Positions 45,581 through 54,231 of a stretch of 64,000 nt of DNA are shown here, piece by piece. The notes under the pieces are model-generated. The model made no database searches. It was given only the letters and a program-made list of their open reading frames with translations, and was not told the DNA's origin. The DNA lies in assembly GCF_003071365.1 (NCBI RefSeq), contig NZ_CP028960.1:2896501-2960500 (forward strand), written 5' to 3'. The stretch is from Methyloceanibacter sp. wino2 (GTDB lineage: Bacteria > Pseudomonadota > Alphaproteobacteria > Rhizobiales > Methyloligellaceae). A program made the position numbers and the translations under genes. Positions within the stretch are counted from its first letter, which is position 1. Every line of letters begins with the position of its first letter.

Positions 45581-46110
45581 CCAGCGGCGCCCTTAAGAAA
45601 CGCGTCGACGAAACCGTCCAAAGCGTCCCAGTCCGTGAACTCGCGATCGCCGCCATCGTCGGCGGCGAGGCCCCGCTTCATGACGATGAACTTCACGACT
45701 TGCTCTTGGAAATAGTCATATTCGGTGAAGCGGACAGCGCCGCCTAGCAGAAGCGTCATGCGCGGCTGCCATCCGGTCAGTTCGACAAACTGATCCACGT
45801 AGCGTTGTGCTTCGGGCCGGGTGTCGTCCAAGGCCGCCGAAAAGCTGACTGAGATGAAGGCCGACGGACGAGCATTCAGCTGTTCGCTATGGGCGGTCGC
45901 GAAGTTCTTGATGGCCTTCTGGTGCTGCTCCTGGTGTACCGACCCCGCGACGACAACCGCTTGAAACGCGTTGAGGTCTACGTGGGCATCCGACTCTCCG
46001 GCGTCGTGTACCTCGACGCTGTGTCCGCGGTCGGACACATCCTTCGCCACGCGCTCGGCAATCTTGCGGGTTTGTCCCTCGGTGGTTCCATAGACGATCA
46101 AGACGTTCAC
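45577..46110 (-). CDS. flavodoxin-fold protein, HemG-like
   Basis: A 177-residue protein with the flavodoxin phosphate-binding loop VLIVYGTTEGQTRKIAERV and the pattern AVVVAGSVHQEQHQKAIKNF resembling HemG-type menaquinone-dependent protoporphyrinogen oxidases. It lacks the membrane segment seen in some. It probably binds FMN. The GTG at 46110 is chosen because GGGAGGCAAGTC precedes it; the frame continues to 46152. Role unproven; an alternative is a stand-alone flavodoxin. Confidence 0.75.
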   Translation of the reverse strand: MNVLIVYGTTEGQTRKIAERVAKDVSDRGHSVEVHDAGESDAHVDLNAFQAVVVAGSVHQEQHQKAIKNFATAHSEQLNARPSAFISVSFSAALDDTRPEAQRYVDQFVELTGWQPRMTLLLGGAVRFTEYDYFQEQVVKFIVMKRGLAADDGGDREFTDWDALDGFVDAFLKGAAG

Positions 46111-46214
46111 GACTTGCCTCCCGCAGCACGTGTTCACCGATGGAGAAACCATCCATGGCGTCGAGCATACAATTCAGGCCGGGCCGTGCCCAGTGCACTC
46201 GTTCTGCCTGTGGT

Positions 46215-46607
46215 TCAGTTCATCGCCCAAACCAGCACGGCGACGATGCCGACATAGGTCAGACCATGCGCGAGTTGGTCGAGGCCGAGCGCATGCCAAT
46301 AACTCGCCGTCTGCGGCGTCGCCTTCGTGCGGCGGCCGAACTGCTCCTTGGCCCAATCCACATGGTAGTGAACGACGAACTCTCCCAGTGCGATCCAGAG
46401 TGCCAGCAACAAGGAGGCGGGCGCCAGCGCGAGATAGGCGAGCGGCGTCATCGCGACGTGGATCCCTGCATGAACGAAGCCGCCCGGATGGCCGTACGTA
46501 CCCTTGTTGCAGTACTGGAATGGCGTTTGAAGGAAGAAGTCGGCCACGGTGTGCTTGACCATCAAGATGGCGATCGCGGCAAGGCAAAGAATGGCAATCT
46601 CAGGCAT
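46215..46607 (-). CDS. DUF3307 membrane protein
   Basis: A 130-residue protein with about four membrane helices and conserved histidines (MVKHTVADFFLQTPFQ, GGFVHAGIHVAMTPLAYL, EFVVHYHVDWAKEQF, WHALGLDQLAHGLTYVG), the DUF3307 pattern. Function unknown. It starts 48 bases after the CHASE2-cyclase gene ends, on the same strand, and may be co-transcribed. The ATG at 46607 is preferred over the longer frame to 46781, which lies in the cyclase gene. Confidence 0.8.
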   Translation of the reverse strand: MPEIAILCLAAIAILMVKHTVADFFLQTPFQYCNKGTYGHPGGFVHAGIHVAMTPLAYLALAPASLLLALWIALGEFVVHYHVDWAKEQFGRRTKATPQTASYWHALGLDQLAHGLTYVGIVAVLVWAMN

Positions 46608-46654
46608 ATGAAAGTTCGACTGTAAGCGTTTGGCGTATTGCGTTGGTGGATGAT

Positions 46655-48871
46655 TTATTTGGAGGTGGCTTGAGTGGTGCCGTCCCAATTCTCCGGCGGC
46701 GGCGTGACACGGAAGGCATTGATGCGTTCGCGATAGAGCGCGTAGAGGCCTTTCAGCTTGTCGCCGCCCAAGGCCTCGCACTCGGCCAGTAGCACTTCGG
46801 CACCGTCCCAGTCCATCGCGCGGTATTTCGACAAGAAGTCCTGATGCTTGGCGGTGAGGGCGCCGAAGGCCTCGCTCTGCTGTACGCTGTCGTCGCCCAG
46901 CAGGCCGAAGATGCGGTTGGCTTCGGTCTTACCTTTGACCTTCAGGAGGTCGAGTTCAAGGAAGGCGAAGTCCGGCGCGCGGGCCGCCGTTTCCTCGCCG
47001 ACAATGATCACGAGGTCGTAGGTCTTCGACTGTCCTTCCAGGCGGGAGGCGACGTTCACGTTGTCGCCGATCACCGAATAGTCGAACCGCGTTTCCGACC
47101 CGAGATTACCGACGCAGCAAACGCCCGTGTTCAGGCCGATGCCGAGCTTCACCGGCTTGTAGGGGCGGCCCGCTTCTTCGGCAGCCTTCTCCCAGCGCTC
47201 GTTGAGAATGGCCATCTCGTCGACCATGCGAAGCGCGGCGGCGCAGGCGTGTCCCGGATGGTTGGGGTCATCGAGAGGCGCGTTCCAAAAGGCCATCAAG
47301 GCGTCGCCCATGAATTTGTCGATCGTACCTTCCTCGTCGAGGATGATGTTGCTGAGCGGCGTGAACAGGTCATTGAGAAAGCGGGTGAGTTCCTCCGCAT
47401 CCAGTCCTTCCGAGATCGTCGTGAAGCCTCGCACGTCGCTGAAGAGAAGCGTCATGTCGCGGTTCTCGCCGCCGAGCTTGAGCCGCTCGGGATCGTCCGC
47501 CAGCTTCTCAACAAGTGCCGGCGCCATGTAGTGCGAGAAGGCGTTGCGCACGCGGTTGCGTTCGCGCTCGGTCCGCAGGAACACGAACGACGAGCCGGTC
47601 AGGTAGATCGCCGTCAAGGCGATCGTCGGATAGACGGGGTCGACCAGCCAGCCCCAGCTGTTGAATGCATGCCATGACAGCCAAACGACGAAAGCAACGG
47701 CAAGCCCGCCGAGCACGGCGCTACCCAAAGCACCGGCACGGTAAATTAGGACGGCGATCAGGAGGCCGAGGATGAGGATGTAAAGGAGCTCCGCGGGCGT
47801 CGCGAAATCAGGCCGCATCAGATAGCTGCCGCGAATGATCTGTTCCACGGCCTGAGCATGCAGTTCGACGCCCGGCACGGAGGCTTCGAGCGGCGTCGCG
47901 CGCAGGTCCAACAGGCCTGCAGCACTGGTGCCGATCAGAAGAATGCGGCCGGCAATTTCGTCTTCGCCGATCTCGCCGTCCAGGATTTTCCAGGCCGGCA
48001 GATAGCGGTCGCGGGTCTGTGGCGAAAAATGAAGCCACATTTGGCCGTTCGCATCGGTCGGAATTTCAAAATCGCCGACTCGGACTTTGACGATGCCGGT
48101 CTGCTCGCCGAACGCCTTCTCGCCGCTGGCGCCGGAGGACTTGACGACATAGGTCGATGCGCCTTGCGCGACGCGCAGGAGGTCGGCGGAAAATGACGGG
48201 TACAGCGTTTCATCGAGGGTCACCAGAATGGGCATGCGCCGAATGATTTGGTCGTATTCAGGGACCCAGTTGAGCGCGCCTGCGCCGACCGCGGGGGTCT
48301 GCAGTTCCTTGAGGCTCGACGTCGCGCTGGGGTAGTGGGGTGCGAACAGGCGCGGGTCGTCGCCGCCGAAGGACATGCCCGCCTTGGCTTCCGGCAGTGC
48401 GTGCTGGTTCATGGGCGAGGCGATGAAGCCCATCACGACCGGCGCCGTGCCGATGGTCTCTGCGAAGATCTCGTCATTGGAGGGAAGCGCGTCGAGCTCG
48501 GTCTTGAGCTGGGTCAGCTGGTCCGACTGAGGCCAGAACTTTACGGCATTGGCCGGTGACATCCGGTCTGGTTCCGGGAACACCATATCGAAACCGACCG
48601 TGGCGGCGCCGGCATCGCGCAGTTTAACCAGGAGGTCGCTCAGGACCGTCCGTGGCCAGGGCCATTGGCCGATCCGTTGCAGCGATTCCTCGTCGATGTC
48701 GACGATGCGGACGGGCAACTCGGGGTCGAATTTGAGGGGTGCCAGGCGTTGATAGGAATCGAAGACGAGGGACCTCAGCCGCGCGACCGGCGTGGGGTCC
48801 CAGACGCGTAGCACCAGGGAAGCCAGAATGGCCGCCCCAATGATGAGGCTATAAAGAAGGCGTGGACCCAT
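46655..48871 (-). CDS. CHASE2-domain class III adenylate cyclase
   Basis: A 738-residue membrane cyclase. An N-terminal helix (residues 5-22) leads to an extracytoplasmic CHASE2 sensor (about 30-355), then three helices (about 361-432), then the cyclase domain (about 470-660). Metal-binding Asp479 (FSDVRGF) and Asp523 (FMGDALM), the adenine-selecting Lys519, Ser599 at the Asp/Thr position, and Asn606/Arg610 (NVASR) are all present, so it should make cAMP, with a class IIIb-like residue set. A predicted binding site for a CRP-type protein is nearby at 49395. The sensed signal is unknown. Confidence 0.9.
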   Translation of the reverse strand: MGPRLLYSLIIGAAILASLVLRVWDPTPVARLRSLVFDSYQRLAPLKFDPELPVRIVDIDEESLQRIGQWPWPRTVLSDLLVKLRDAGAATVGFDMVFPEPDRMSPANAVKFWPQSDQLTQLKTELDALPSNDEIFAETIGTAPVVMGFIASPMNQHALPEAKAGMSFGGDDPRLFAPHYPSATSSLKELQTPAVGAGALNWVPEYDQIIRRMPILVTLDETLYPSFSADLLRVAQGASTYVVKSSGASGEKAFGEQTGIVKVRVGDFEIPTDANGQMWLHFSPQTRDRYLPAWKILDGEIGEDEIAGRILLIGTSAAGLLDLRATPLEASVPGVELHAQAVEQIIRGSYLMRPDFATPAELLYILILGLLIAVLIYRAGALGSAVLGGLAVAFVVWLSWHAFNSWGWLVDPVYPTIALTAIYLTGSSFVFLRTERERNRVRNAFSHYMAPALVEKLADDPERLKLGGENRDMTLLFSDVRGFTTISEGLDAEELTRFLNDLFTPLSNIILDEEGTIDKFMGDALMAFWNAPLDDPNHPGHACAAALRMVDEMAILNERWEKAAEEAGRPYKPVKLGIGLNTGVCCVGNLGSETRFDYSVIGDNVNVASRLEGQSKTYDLVIIVGEETAARAPDFAFLELDLLKVKGKTEANRIFGLLGDDSVQQSEAFGALTAKHQDFLSKYRAMDWDGAEVLLAECEALGGDKLKGLYALYRERINAFRVTPPPENWDGTTQATSK

Positions 48872-48981
48872 CCCGCTCGTAATTCCGTCGTTTTTGGCCG
48901 GGCGAGGGGCCCGCAGCGGCCAGACCCTATCGGCTGATACGGGCCTGTCAATTGGCGCGCCGGGAGGCGGACGGGCGGTCC

Positions 48982-49014
48982 AAAAAACGAAACGCCCCGA
49001 TTTGGGGCGTTTCG
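48982..49014 (-). terminator. strong intrinsic terminator of the 91-residue gene
   Basis: CGAAACGCCCC (48988-48998) pairs perfectly with GGGGCGTTTCG (49004-49014) over a 5-base loop. On the minus strand the hairpin is followed by six T (A at 48982-48987). It lies just past the stop of the gene at 49022. Confidence 0.9.
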
Positions 49015-49021
49015 GCTGTCC

Positions 49022-49297
49022 TTAGTCGGTGAACCGGTTCGGGCGAAGGTTGCGCCAGACGGCTTCGGTCTCGAAATCGAGATTGTTCTGAAACTTGCCT
49101 TTGGTGTTGGCTGCCTGTGCGCTCTTGGGCTTCCGCTTGATCACCGTCGCCTCGTTGGAATAGCGCGGCGCGCCGTCGATCCAGTAGGCCTTGCCGCGGT
49201 CGGCCATCGCCGGATTGCTGTTGGCGGCGAGAACGGCCACGCCAAGAACGAGGCCAAAAACGGAGAGAGTCAGCTGTTTCATCAGTTCGGTCATCAT
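49022..49297 (-). CDS. small secreted protein, function unknown
   Basis: A 91-residue protein with a signal peptide (TLSVFGLVLGVAVLAANSNPAMA) and a short basic mature chain: YWIDGAPRYSNEATVIKRKPKSAQAANTKGKFQNNLDFETEAVWRNLRPNRFTD. It is well expressed by appearance: a good terminator follows and the gene stands alone. No recognised family. The CRP-type site at 49395-49410 lies 98 bases upstream of its start. Confidence 0.7.
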   Translation of the reverse strand: MMTELMKQLTLSVFGLVLGVAVLAANSNPAMADRGKAYWIDGAPRYSNEATVIKRKPKSAQAANTKGKFQNNLDFETEAVWRNLRPNRFTD

Positions 49298-49394
49298 CGT
49301 TGGGTCCTCCGGGGCGAAAACTCGCCGATCGGCGGTTGGGGGTCTTCCGTATATGGTGGGGGCATGACCGGGATCAACGTGGCCTTGTACGGGG

Positions 49395-49410
49395 TGTGAC
49401 GAACGTCACA
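49395..49410. promoter_or_regulatory. consensus CRP/FNR-type operator TGTGA-N6-TCACA
   Basis: TGTGACGAACGTCACA is a perfect 16-base palindromic CRP consensus. It sits between the divergent starts of the 91-residue gene (49297) and the metalloprotease-like gene (49470), so either or both could be regulated. Centre about 68 bases before the plus-strand start codon. The CHASE2 adenylate cyclase gene nearby gives context. Binding by a cAMP receptor protein is inferred. Confidence 0.6.
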
Positions 49411-49469
49411 GTTCCCAAATAACGCAGTATTTATCGTGCCGCCTGCCAGTTTCCGCTAATATCCACCAA

Positions 49470-50093
49470 ATGCGCCAGATCAGATGGCCGGTCCGCCGAC
49501 TGCCCGGTTTGTGGGGTGCCGGGCCCGATAGAAGAAGAATACAGGTTTTCTCGCGGCTGCCGGTTGTCCTCGTGGCCGCGCTTCCGGTCGCACTCGTCGT
49601 ATTCCTTGTTTTCCAGCCATCGTCGCCGGCCCGGGCAGGGCGCTTCCTGCCGGAGGTGGATAATCCATATTGCGATATCCGGACCTACAAGCTGCGCGGC
49701 GTCGAGGAGCAAGCCTCCTCCATGACGGATCGCCTCGGGCGTCCTGTCATCGTGGTCAACGCCATGACGCTGCGGGATCAGCCGAGCTACAGCCGGTTTC
49801 TGTTGGCGCATGAGTGCTGCCACCACACGCTCGGCCATGTGGCAAACGCCAAGAAGGGGCTGGGTCACGTCGGACCGCAGGCCTTCTACTACATTGCCCC
49901 GGAGCTGAAGCGCATGGAACTCGAGGCCGACTGCTGTGCCGCCCGGCTGCTCCGTGAGCGGCACGAGGACGACGGTATCGACGCCGGGTCGGTTGCGATG
50001 GCTGAATTCGGCGACAAGCCCACCGGGGCTCATTACCCGACGGGTTTGGAACGGGTGGACAACATTCGCCGTTGCGCGGGCCTCGACCCATAG
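49470..50093 (+). CDS. metallopeptidase-like protein with HECCH motif
   Basis: A 207-residue protein with an N-terminal membrane anchor or signal (RLPVVLVAALPVALVVFLVF) after a basic start. The mature part has HECCH (in LAHECCHHTLGHV), an HExxH zinc-binding site with two cysteines inside it, and ELEADCCAARLL, the likely third-ligand glutamate/aspartate helix of a gluzincin/M48-like fold. Another pair of cysteines follows (DCC, RRC). Probably a periplasmic zinc protein; proteolysis is not proven and the cysteines are unusual. The consensus CRP-type site lies upstream. Confidence 0.65.
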   Translation: MRQIRWPVRRLPGLWGAGPDRRRIQVFSRLPVVLVAALPVALVVFLVFQPSSPARAGRFLPEVDNPYCDIRTYKLRGVEEQASSMTDRLGRPVIVVNAMTLRDQPSYSRFLLAHECCHHTLGHVANAKKGLGHVGPQAFYYIAPELKRMELEADCCAARLLRERHEDDGIDAGSVAMAEFGDKPTGAHYPTGLERVDNIRRCAGLDP

Positions 50094-50260
50094 TCCGTTG
50101 GCAAGGGGGCAAGGTTTTCCGGAGGTCGCCCTTGCTCCGAGACGGCAGTCATCGTTTAAGACGGTCTCGAACACCCCCATCTTACTTCGAGGAGCGCGTG
50201 GCCAGACCATTCGGCCCCGGATAGAAGAGACAGCGCAGGACGCGCGGCAGAGGAACGGCC

Positions 50261-51142
50261 TTGAGCGAAGCTCGATCACGAACGAGGTACGCGGTTGCCC
50301 GATTGAGCGGCCCGGTTTGGGCGGCCGTCGCGCTGGCTGTTGCGTTCTTGTGCGTCGCCGGCCAGGCGCGCGCCATGGAGGAAGGGGTGCTCCGCGTCTG
50401 CGCCGACCCCGACAACATGCCGTTCTCGAACGACAAAGAAGAAGGCTTCGAAAACAAGCTCGCGAAGCTCATCGCCGAGCGTCTGGACCGGGAGCTCGTC
50501 TATACGTGGTTCCCGGAGGACACCGGTTACGTGCCGAATACGATCGGAGAGAACGCCTGCGCGATGGTGATGGGCTATGCGCAAGGCACCGGGCTCATCG
50601 AAGACACGAACCCCTACTATTACGCGTCCTACGTTCTGATCACGCGCGCCGACGATACGGCCCTGAACGGCGTGATCTCGTTATCGGATCCGCGGCTCAA
50701 GTCGAAGCGCATCGGACTCGTTGCGCGCACGCCGCCGGCAAGCATCCTCGCCATGAACGGCCTGATCGCGAATTCGAAACCGTTCGATGGACGCTCCGAA
50801 GAGAGCCAGTCCGCCATAGCACAGGACATGATCGCGGAGATCGTTTCGGGCAAACTCGATGCGGGTCTTCTTTGGGGTCCCATCGGCGGCTACTACGCCG
50901 CGCTTTCCGATGGTCCTCTGAACGTTGTGCCGCTGGTCAAGGAGCGCGCGGGGCCGGCGACGTTCTACCCGATCACGCTCGGCATTCGTCCGAACGAACC
51001 CCAGTTCAAGCATCAGGTGAACAAGGTTCTGGCTGACAACGCCGACGAGATCGTAGCAATCCTGGAAGAGTACAACGTCCCGGTTCTAGACCGGGAAGGG
51101 CAACTGCTGACAGCCGGGGGCGCCGCGCCGGCAGGCCAATAA
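50261..51142 (+). CDS. quinoprotein dehydrogenase-associated binding protein, XoxJ/MxaJ-like
   Basis: A 293-residue periplasmic solute-binding-fold protein with a signal peptide ending in VAGQARA. Motifs of the MxaJ/XoxJ family: LRVCADPDNMPFSNDKEEGFENKLAKLIAERL at the start of the mature chain, then VYTWFPEDTGYVPNTIGENACAMVMGYAQG and GKLDAGLLWGPIGGYYA. Such proteins accompany methanol or ethanol PQQ dehydrogenases and are needed for their activity. The TTG at 50261 follows AGAGGA. It converges with the PQQ-system binding protein gene, 2 bases away. Confidence 0.85.
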   Translation: MSEARSRTRYAVARLSGPVWAAVALAVAFLCVAGQARAMEEGVLRVCADPDNMPFSNDKEEGFENKLAKLIAERLDRELVYTWFPEDTGYVPNTIGENACAMVMGYAQGTGLIEDTNPYYYASYVLITRADDTALNGVISLSDPRLKSKRIGLVARTPPASILAMNGLIANSKPFDGRSEESQSAIAQDMIAEIVSGKLDAGLLWGPIGGYYAALSDGPLNVVPLVKERAGPATFYPITLGIRPNEPQFKHQVNKVLADNADEIVAILEEYNVPVLDREGQLLTAGGAAPAGQ

Positions 51143-51144
51143 GC

Positions 51145-52452
51145 CTACATCTTGCATTTGCTTTCCGGCTCGTCGATGCCGAGCGTGTCGACCTCGATCT
51201 CCGGGTGGCTCGCGTGGGGAAAACCCTTTTGCGGTGATACGGACACCGGCACCTTCTCGGTCGCGATCAGGATCGGCTGGCGGAATTGGCCGTCCCAAGG
51301 CCGGAATTGCTGCTTGATACCTTTGAAGGGTGCCAGCTGCAGGTCGGGGCCATGGATGAAGGCCGAGACGGTTTCGAAGTCGTTCTTGGGCTTGCGGGTG
51401 ACCGCCTCTCCGATGGTTCGCGTGGCCACATAGGCCATGTGGTCGATCGGCAGCATGAGCCGATCGTTGGCCTTCTCGAAATTATTGTTCGCTTGGGTCG
51501 CGCCCCATTTCTCGTGGCCGCGGCTCCAGGTGGTAGCCGTGAGGCCTGTCGTGCCGGCCACGACCCGCGGCTGACCTCCGCCGCGATAGGGCATCAGCGG
51601 CCCAAAGATCTGGTCTTCGTCTGCAACCACGATCACGTCGTAGTCGGTCGCTTTGATCATCTGGTGGCTGGCATTGGCTTCCTTGTGGGGCTTCGCCGGC
51701 GGGATGGGCCCGACGCCGTCGCGCCGTCCTCCGGACACGTCGACATACTCACGGTCATCGACGATGTTGCCGCCAAAGCGCTCGGCCGCGCGCAGGACCG
51801 CGTCACGGTAAGCCTTGTCCGCATCCGTTGACCCATGAACGACAAGCCAATCGGTCCACCCCATCTTGACGAGATATTGGGCGAGGGCATCGGCGAGCAT
51901 GTAGCGGTCCGGCACGACATGCATGACGTTCGCACGGCAATCTTCCTGACGCAGCGAGACGTCCTCGGCGCGGATGTTGAAGAGGAGAATGTCCTTGTCG
52001 GCCGCCCAATCGGACAGCTTGAGCAATGTCGGGGCCGAGGCGTCGACCACAATATAGTTGTGACCCGACTCGTAGAGCTTCGTCAGGGCATCGACCGCTT
52101 CTTCGGGCGATGACGCCGTCTCGACGTCAAGCCCGTAGAGATGTCCCATGAAGCGGCCGCCGGCATTGTTCTCTTTGATGCCCATTTCGGCACCGGCAAT
52201 GCCTGCGTTGTCCGGCTCGACGTCCAGGCGCGAGGCTGGCCGTGGTCCGGCAACCTCCTCGCGGAGGTAGCCGATATCGACCGGCATCATGGGCGGTGAC
52301 TGCGGTAGCTTGATCGCGACGCCGCCGTCTTTCCGCTGGGCGGGCTTGTTGTTGTCGGCGGCTGATGCGAGGCCGGCCGTCAATCCGAGAACCATGACCG
52401 CGGCAATCGCGGTCGCACGGGCGAGACCTACCGGAAGCGTGTCGATGCGCAT
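51145..52452 (-). CDS. ABC substrate-binding protein of the PQQ-dependent alcohol dehydrogenase system
   Basis: A 435-residue protein with a signal peptide (ATAIAAVMVLGLTAGLASAAD) and a type I periplasmic binding fold: VDIGYLREEVAGPRPASRLDVEPDNAGIAGAEMGIKENNAGGRFMGHLYGL and VDASAPTLLKLSDWAADKDILLFN. The family accompanies PQQ-dependent alcohol oxidation gene sets and may bind a cofactor, metal or substrate. The ATG at 52452 (MRIDTLPVGLA) follows AAGG; the frame extends to 52500. No permease or ATPase partner is adjacent. Confidence 0.85.
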   Translation of the reverse strand: MRIDTLPVGLARATAIAAVMVLGLTAGLASAADNNKPAQRKDGGVAIKLPQSPPMMPVDIGYLREEVAGPRPASRLDVEPDNAGIAGAEMGIKENNAGGRFMGHLYGLDVETASSPEEAVDALTKLYESGHNYIVVDASAPTLLKLSDWAADKDILLFNIRAEDVSLRQEDCRANVMHVVPDRYMLADALAQYLVKMGWTDWLVVHGSTDADKAYRDAVLRAAERFGGNIVDDREYVDVSGGRRDGVGPIPPAKPHKEANASHQMIKATDYDVIVVADEDQIFGPLMPYRGGGQPRVVAGTTGLTATTWSRGHEKWGATQANNNFEKANDRLMLPIDHMAYVATRTIGEAVTRKPKNDFETVSAFIHGPDLQLAPFKGIKQQFRPWDGQFRQPILIATEKVPVSVSPQKGFPHASHPEIEVDTLGIDEPESKCKM

Positions 52453-52701
52453 GATCGGACCTTGGGCGCCGGGCGTGCGTTTCCTCAGATCACAGTTCAC
52501 CCCTTGCCGGCGGCGTCTTCAGGGGGCCGTGTTCTTTTCCGGCATGGTACAAATGGCAACAATGGGATGGCAAGTTGGAAACAACGACGGGATTAAGTGG
52601 CAATCTGCCGGGCAAGTGTGTCCTCTCAAGGAATCTGTGGATTCTGTTGGAGAACGGCGATCCGTTCCCAAAATGTGGCGCGGAAGTGATAGGTTACCCC
52701 T

Positions 52702-53361
52702 ATGCAGTTCTCACCCGGTGACGCAATTCGGTTTGGCTGGGAGACGTTCAAGAAGCGTCCCTGGTTCTTCATTGGCGCGATGGTGATCCTGGCGGTGGCG
52801 AACATCGCCGTCGGCATTGTCAGCGGTGCGGTCGACACCATCACGGGCGGTTCCTACGAGGAGCCGACCGTCCTCGGGAACCTCGTCAGCTATGCGTTGG
52901 GCGTGCTGATAAGCATGGGCATGACGGCGTTTTTCCTCGCCTCCCACGACAATCCGCAAGGGGTCGACTTCGCGACGCTCTGGCATCCGAGCCCCTACTT
53001 GAAGTTTCTCGGAACCTCCATTCTGGCCTCGCTGGCCGTGGGCATAGGGTTGGTGCTCCTGATCGTGCCCGGCTTGATCGCCATGGTTCTCGTCATGTTT
53101 TCGACGTTCCTCGTGATCGATCGCGGCTTGGGGCCCGTCGACGCGTTGAAGGCGAGCATGGAAATGACCAGAGGCAATCGCTGGCCGCTGTTCTGGTTCA
53201 TTCTGCTGTGCTTGCTGATCATTCTCGTGGGCGCGCTGGCGCTCGGTGTCGGGCTTCTCGTCGCCGCGCCGATCGTCGGCATCGCTTTCGCCTATGCCTA
53301 CCGGCTCTTGTCCGGCTATGCGGCGCAGGTTGCGCCGCCGGACGCGCGGCTCGACATCTGA
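52702..53361 (+). CDS. multi-pass membrane protein, tandem paralog 1
   Basis: A 219-residue protein with about five membrane helices (AIRFGWETFKKRPWFFIGAMVILAVANIAVG, VSYALGVLISMGMTAFFLA, GTSILASLAVGIGLVLLIVPGLIAMVLVM, WFILLCLLIILVGALALGVGLLVAAPIVG). No catalytic motif. The family resembles glycerophosphodiester phosphodiesterase membrane domains and other DUF membrane proteins; function unknown. A closely similar paralog follows 119 bases downstream, a tandem duplication. Confidence 0.75.
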   Translation: MQFSPGDAIRFGWETFKKRPWFFIGAMVILAVANIAVGIVSGAVDTITGGSYEEPTVLGNLVSYALGVLISMGMTAFFLASHDNPQGVDFATLWHPSPYLKFLGTSILASLAVGIGLVLLIVPGLIAMVLVMFSTFLVIDRGLGPVDALKASMEMTRGNRWPLFWFILLCLLIILVGALALGVGLLVAAPIVGIAFAYAYRLLSGYAAQVAPPDARLDI

Positions 53362-53480
53362 GTAGACGGCTGGGGTCGACGGGCACAGTTTGTCTGGCGG
53401 CGATCCCCTGACGACATCGGCAGTGCGTCGTGTCCAGTCTGTCTCAGAGTGCCGTCACGCAACGAGGCTAAGTGGTGCTC

Positions 53481-54140
53481 ATGCGGTTTTCACCCACGTC
53501 TGCAATCCAGTTTGGCTGGGAGACGTTCAAGAAGCGTCCCTGGTTTTTCGCTGGCGCCGTCGCCATTCTGCTGGTGGCGAACTTCCTGAACGTTGGCATC
53601 ACCAGCGGGGTCAACAGCCTGACAGGGGGTACCCTCGAGGAGCCGACCATTGTGTCGAACCTCGTGAACCTTGCGATCAGCGCCTTGATCTTGATGGGTG
53701 CGGTGGCGTTCTTCCTGGCCGCTCATGACAATCCCGACGGTGTTGAATACTCGGCCCTGTGGCATCCGACGCCCTATTGGAAGTTTTTCGCCACCTCGTT
53801 TTTGACGTCGCTGGCCATTGGCTTTGGACTCGTACTTCTGATCGTGCCGGGCCTGATCGCCATGGTGCTGTTTATGTTCTCCACCTTCCTCGTCGTCGAC
53901 CGTGGCCTAGGGCCGCTTGACGCGCTCAAGACGAGCATGGAGATGACGAAGGGTAATCGGTGGCCATTGTTCGGCTTTGCCGTCCTCACGGCGCTCATCA
54001 TCGCGCTTGGCGTGTTGGCGCTCGGGGTCGGCCTTCTCGTGGCGGTCCCGATCGTGGGCCTCGCTACGGCCTATGCCTACCGGCTCCTGTCGGGTGGACC
54101 CGACGCCGCTGCGGCGGCCGATGCACGGCTCGCAGCCTGA
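53481..54140 (+). CDS. multi-pass membrane protein, tandem paralog 2
   Basis: A 219-residue paralog of the preceding gene, same size and helix layout. Shared stretches include FGWETFKKRPWFF, GLVLLIVPGLIAMVL, MFSTFLV.DRGLGP.DALK.SMEMT.GNRWPLF and ALGVGLLVA.PIVG. The DNA TTGGCTGGGAGACGTTCAAG recurs exactly in both. The ATG at 53481 is chosen by analogy with the first copy; GTG at 53472 is an alternative. A bidirectional terminator follows. Confidence 0.75.
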   Translation: MRFSPTSAIQFGWETFKKRPWFFAGAVAILLVANFLNVGITSGVNSLTGGTLEEPTIVSNLVNLAISALILMGAVAFFLAAHDNPDGVEYSALWHPTPYWKFFATSFLTSLAIGFGLVLLIVPGLIAMVLFMFSTFLVVDRGLGPLDALKTSMEMTKGNRWPLFGFAVLTALIIALGVLALGVGLLVAVPIVGLATAYAYRLLSGGPDAAAAADARLAA

Positions 54141-54181
54141 GGCAGATGCGCGCTCGGTAGGTCCAGCAGCCGTCCAAAAAG

Positions 54182-54209
54182 AAAGGCGCCCCGCGAGGAG
54201 GGCGCCTTT
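54182..54209. terminator. bidirectional terminator between membrane paralog 2 and pqqE
   Basis: AAAGGCGCCC (54182-54191) pairs perfectly with GGGCGCCTTT (54200-54209) over an 8-base loop. A-rich sequence before it (GTCCAAAAAGAAAGG) gives a T-rich tail on the minus strand, and TTT ends the plus-strand arm. It lies between two convergent transcription units. Confidence 0.8.
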
Positions 54210-54231
54210 GGCACAGGGCGTCTAGTGCTAT

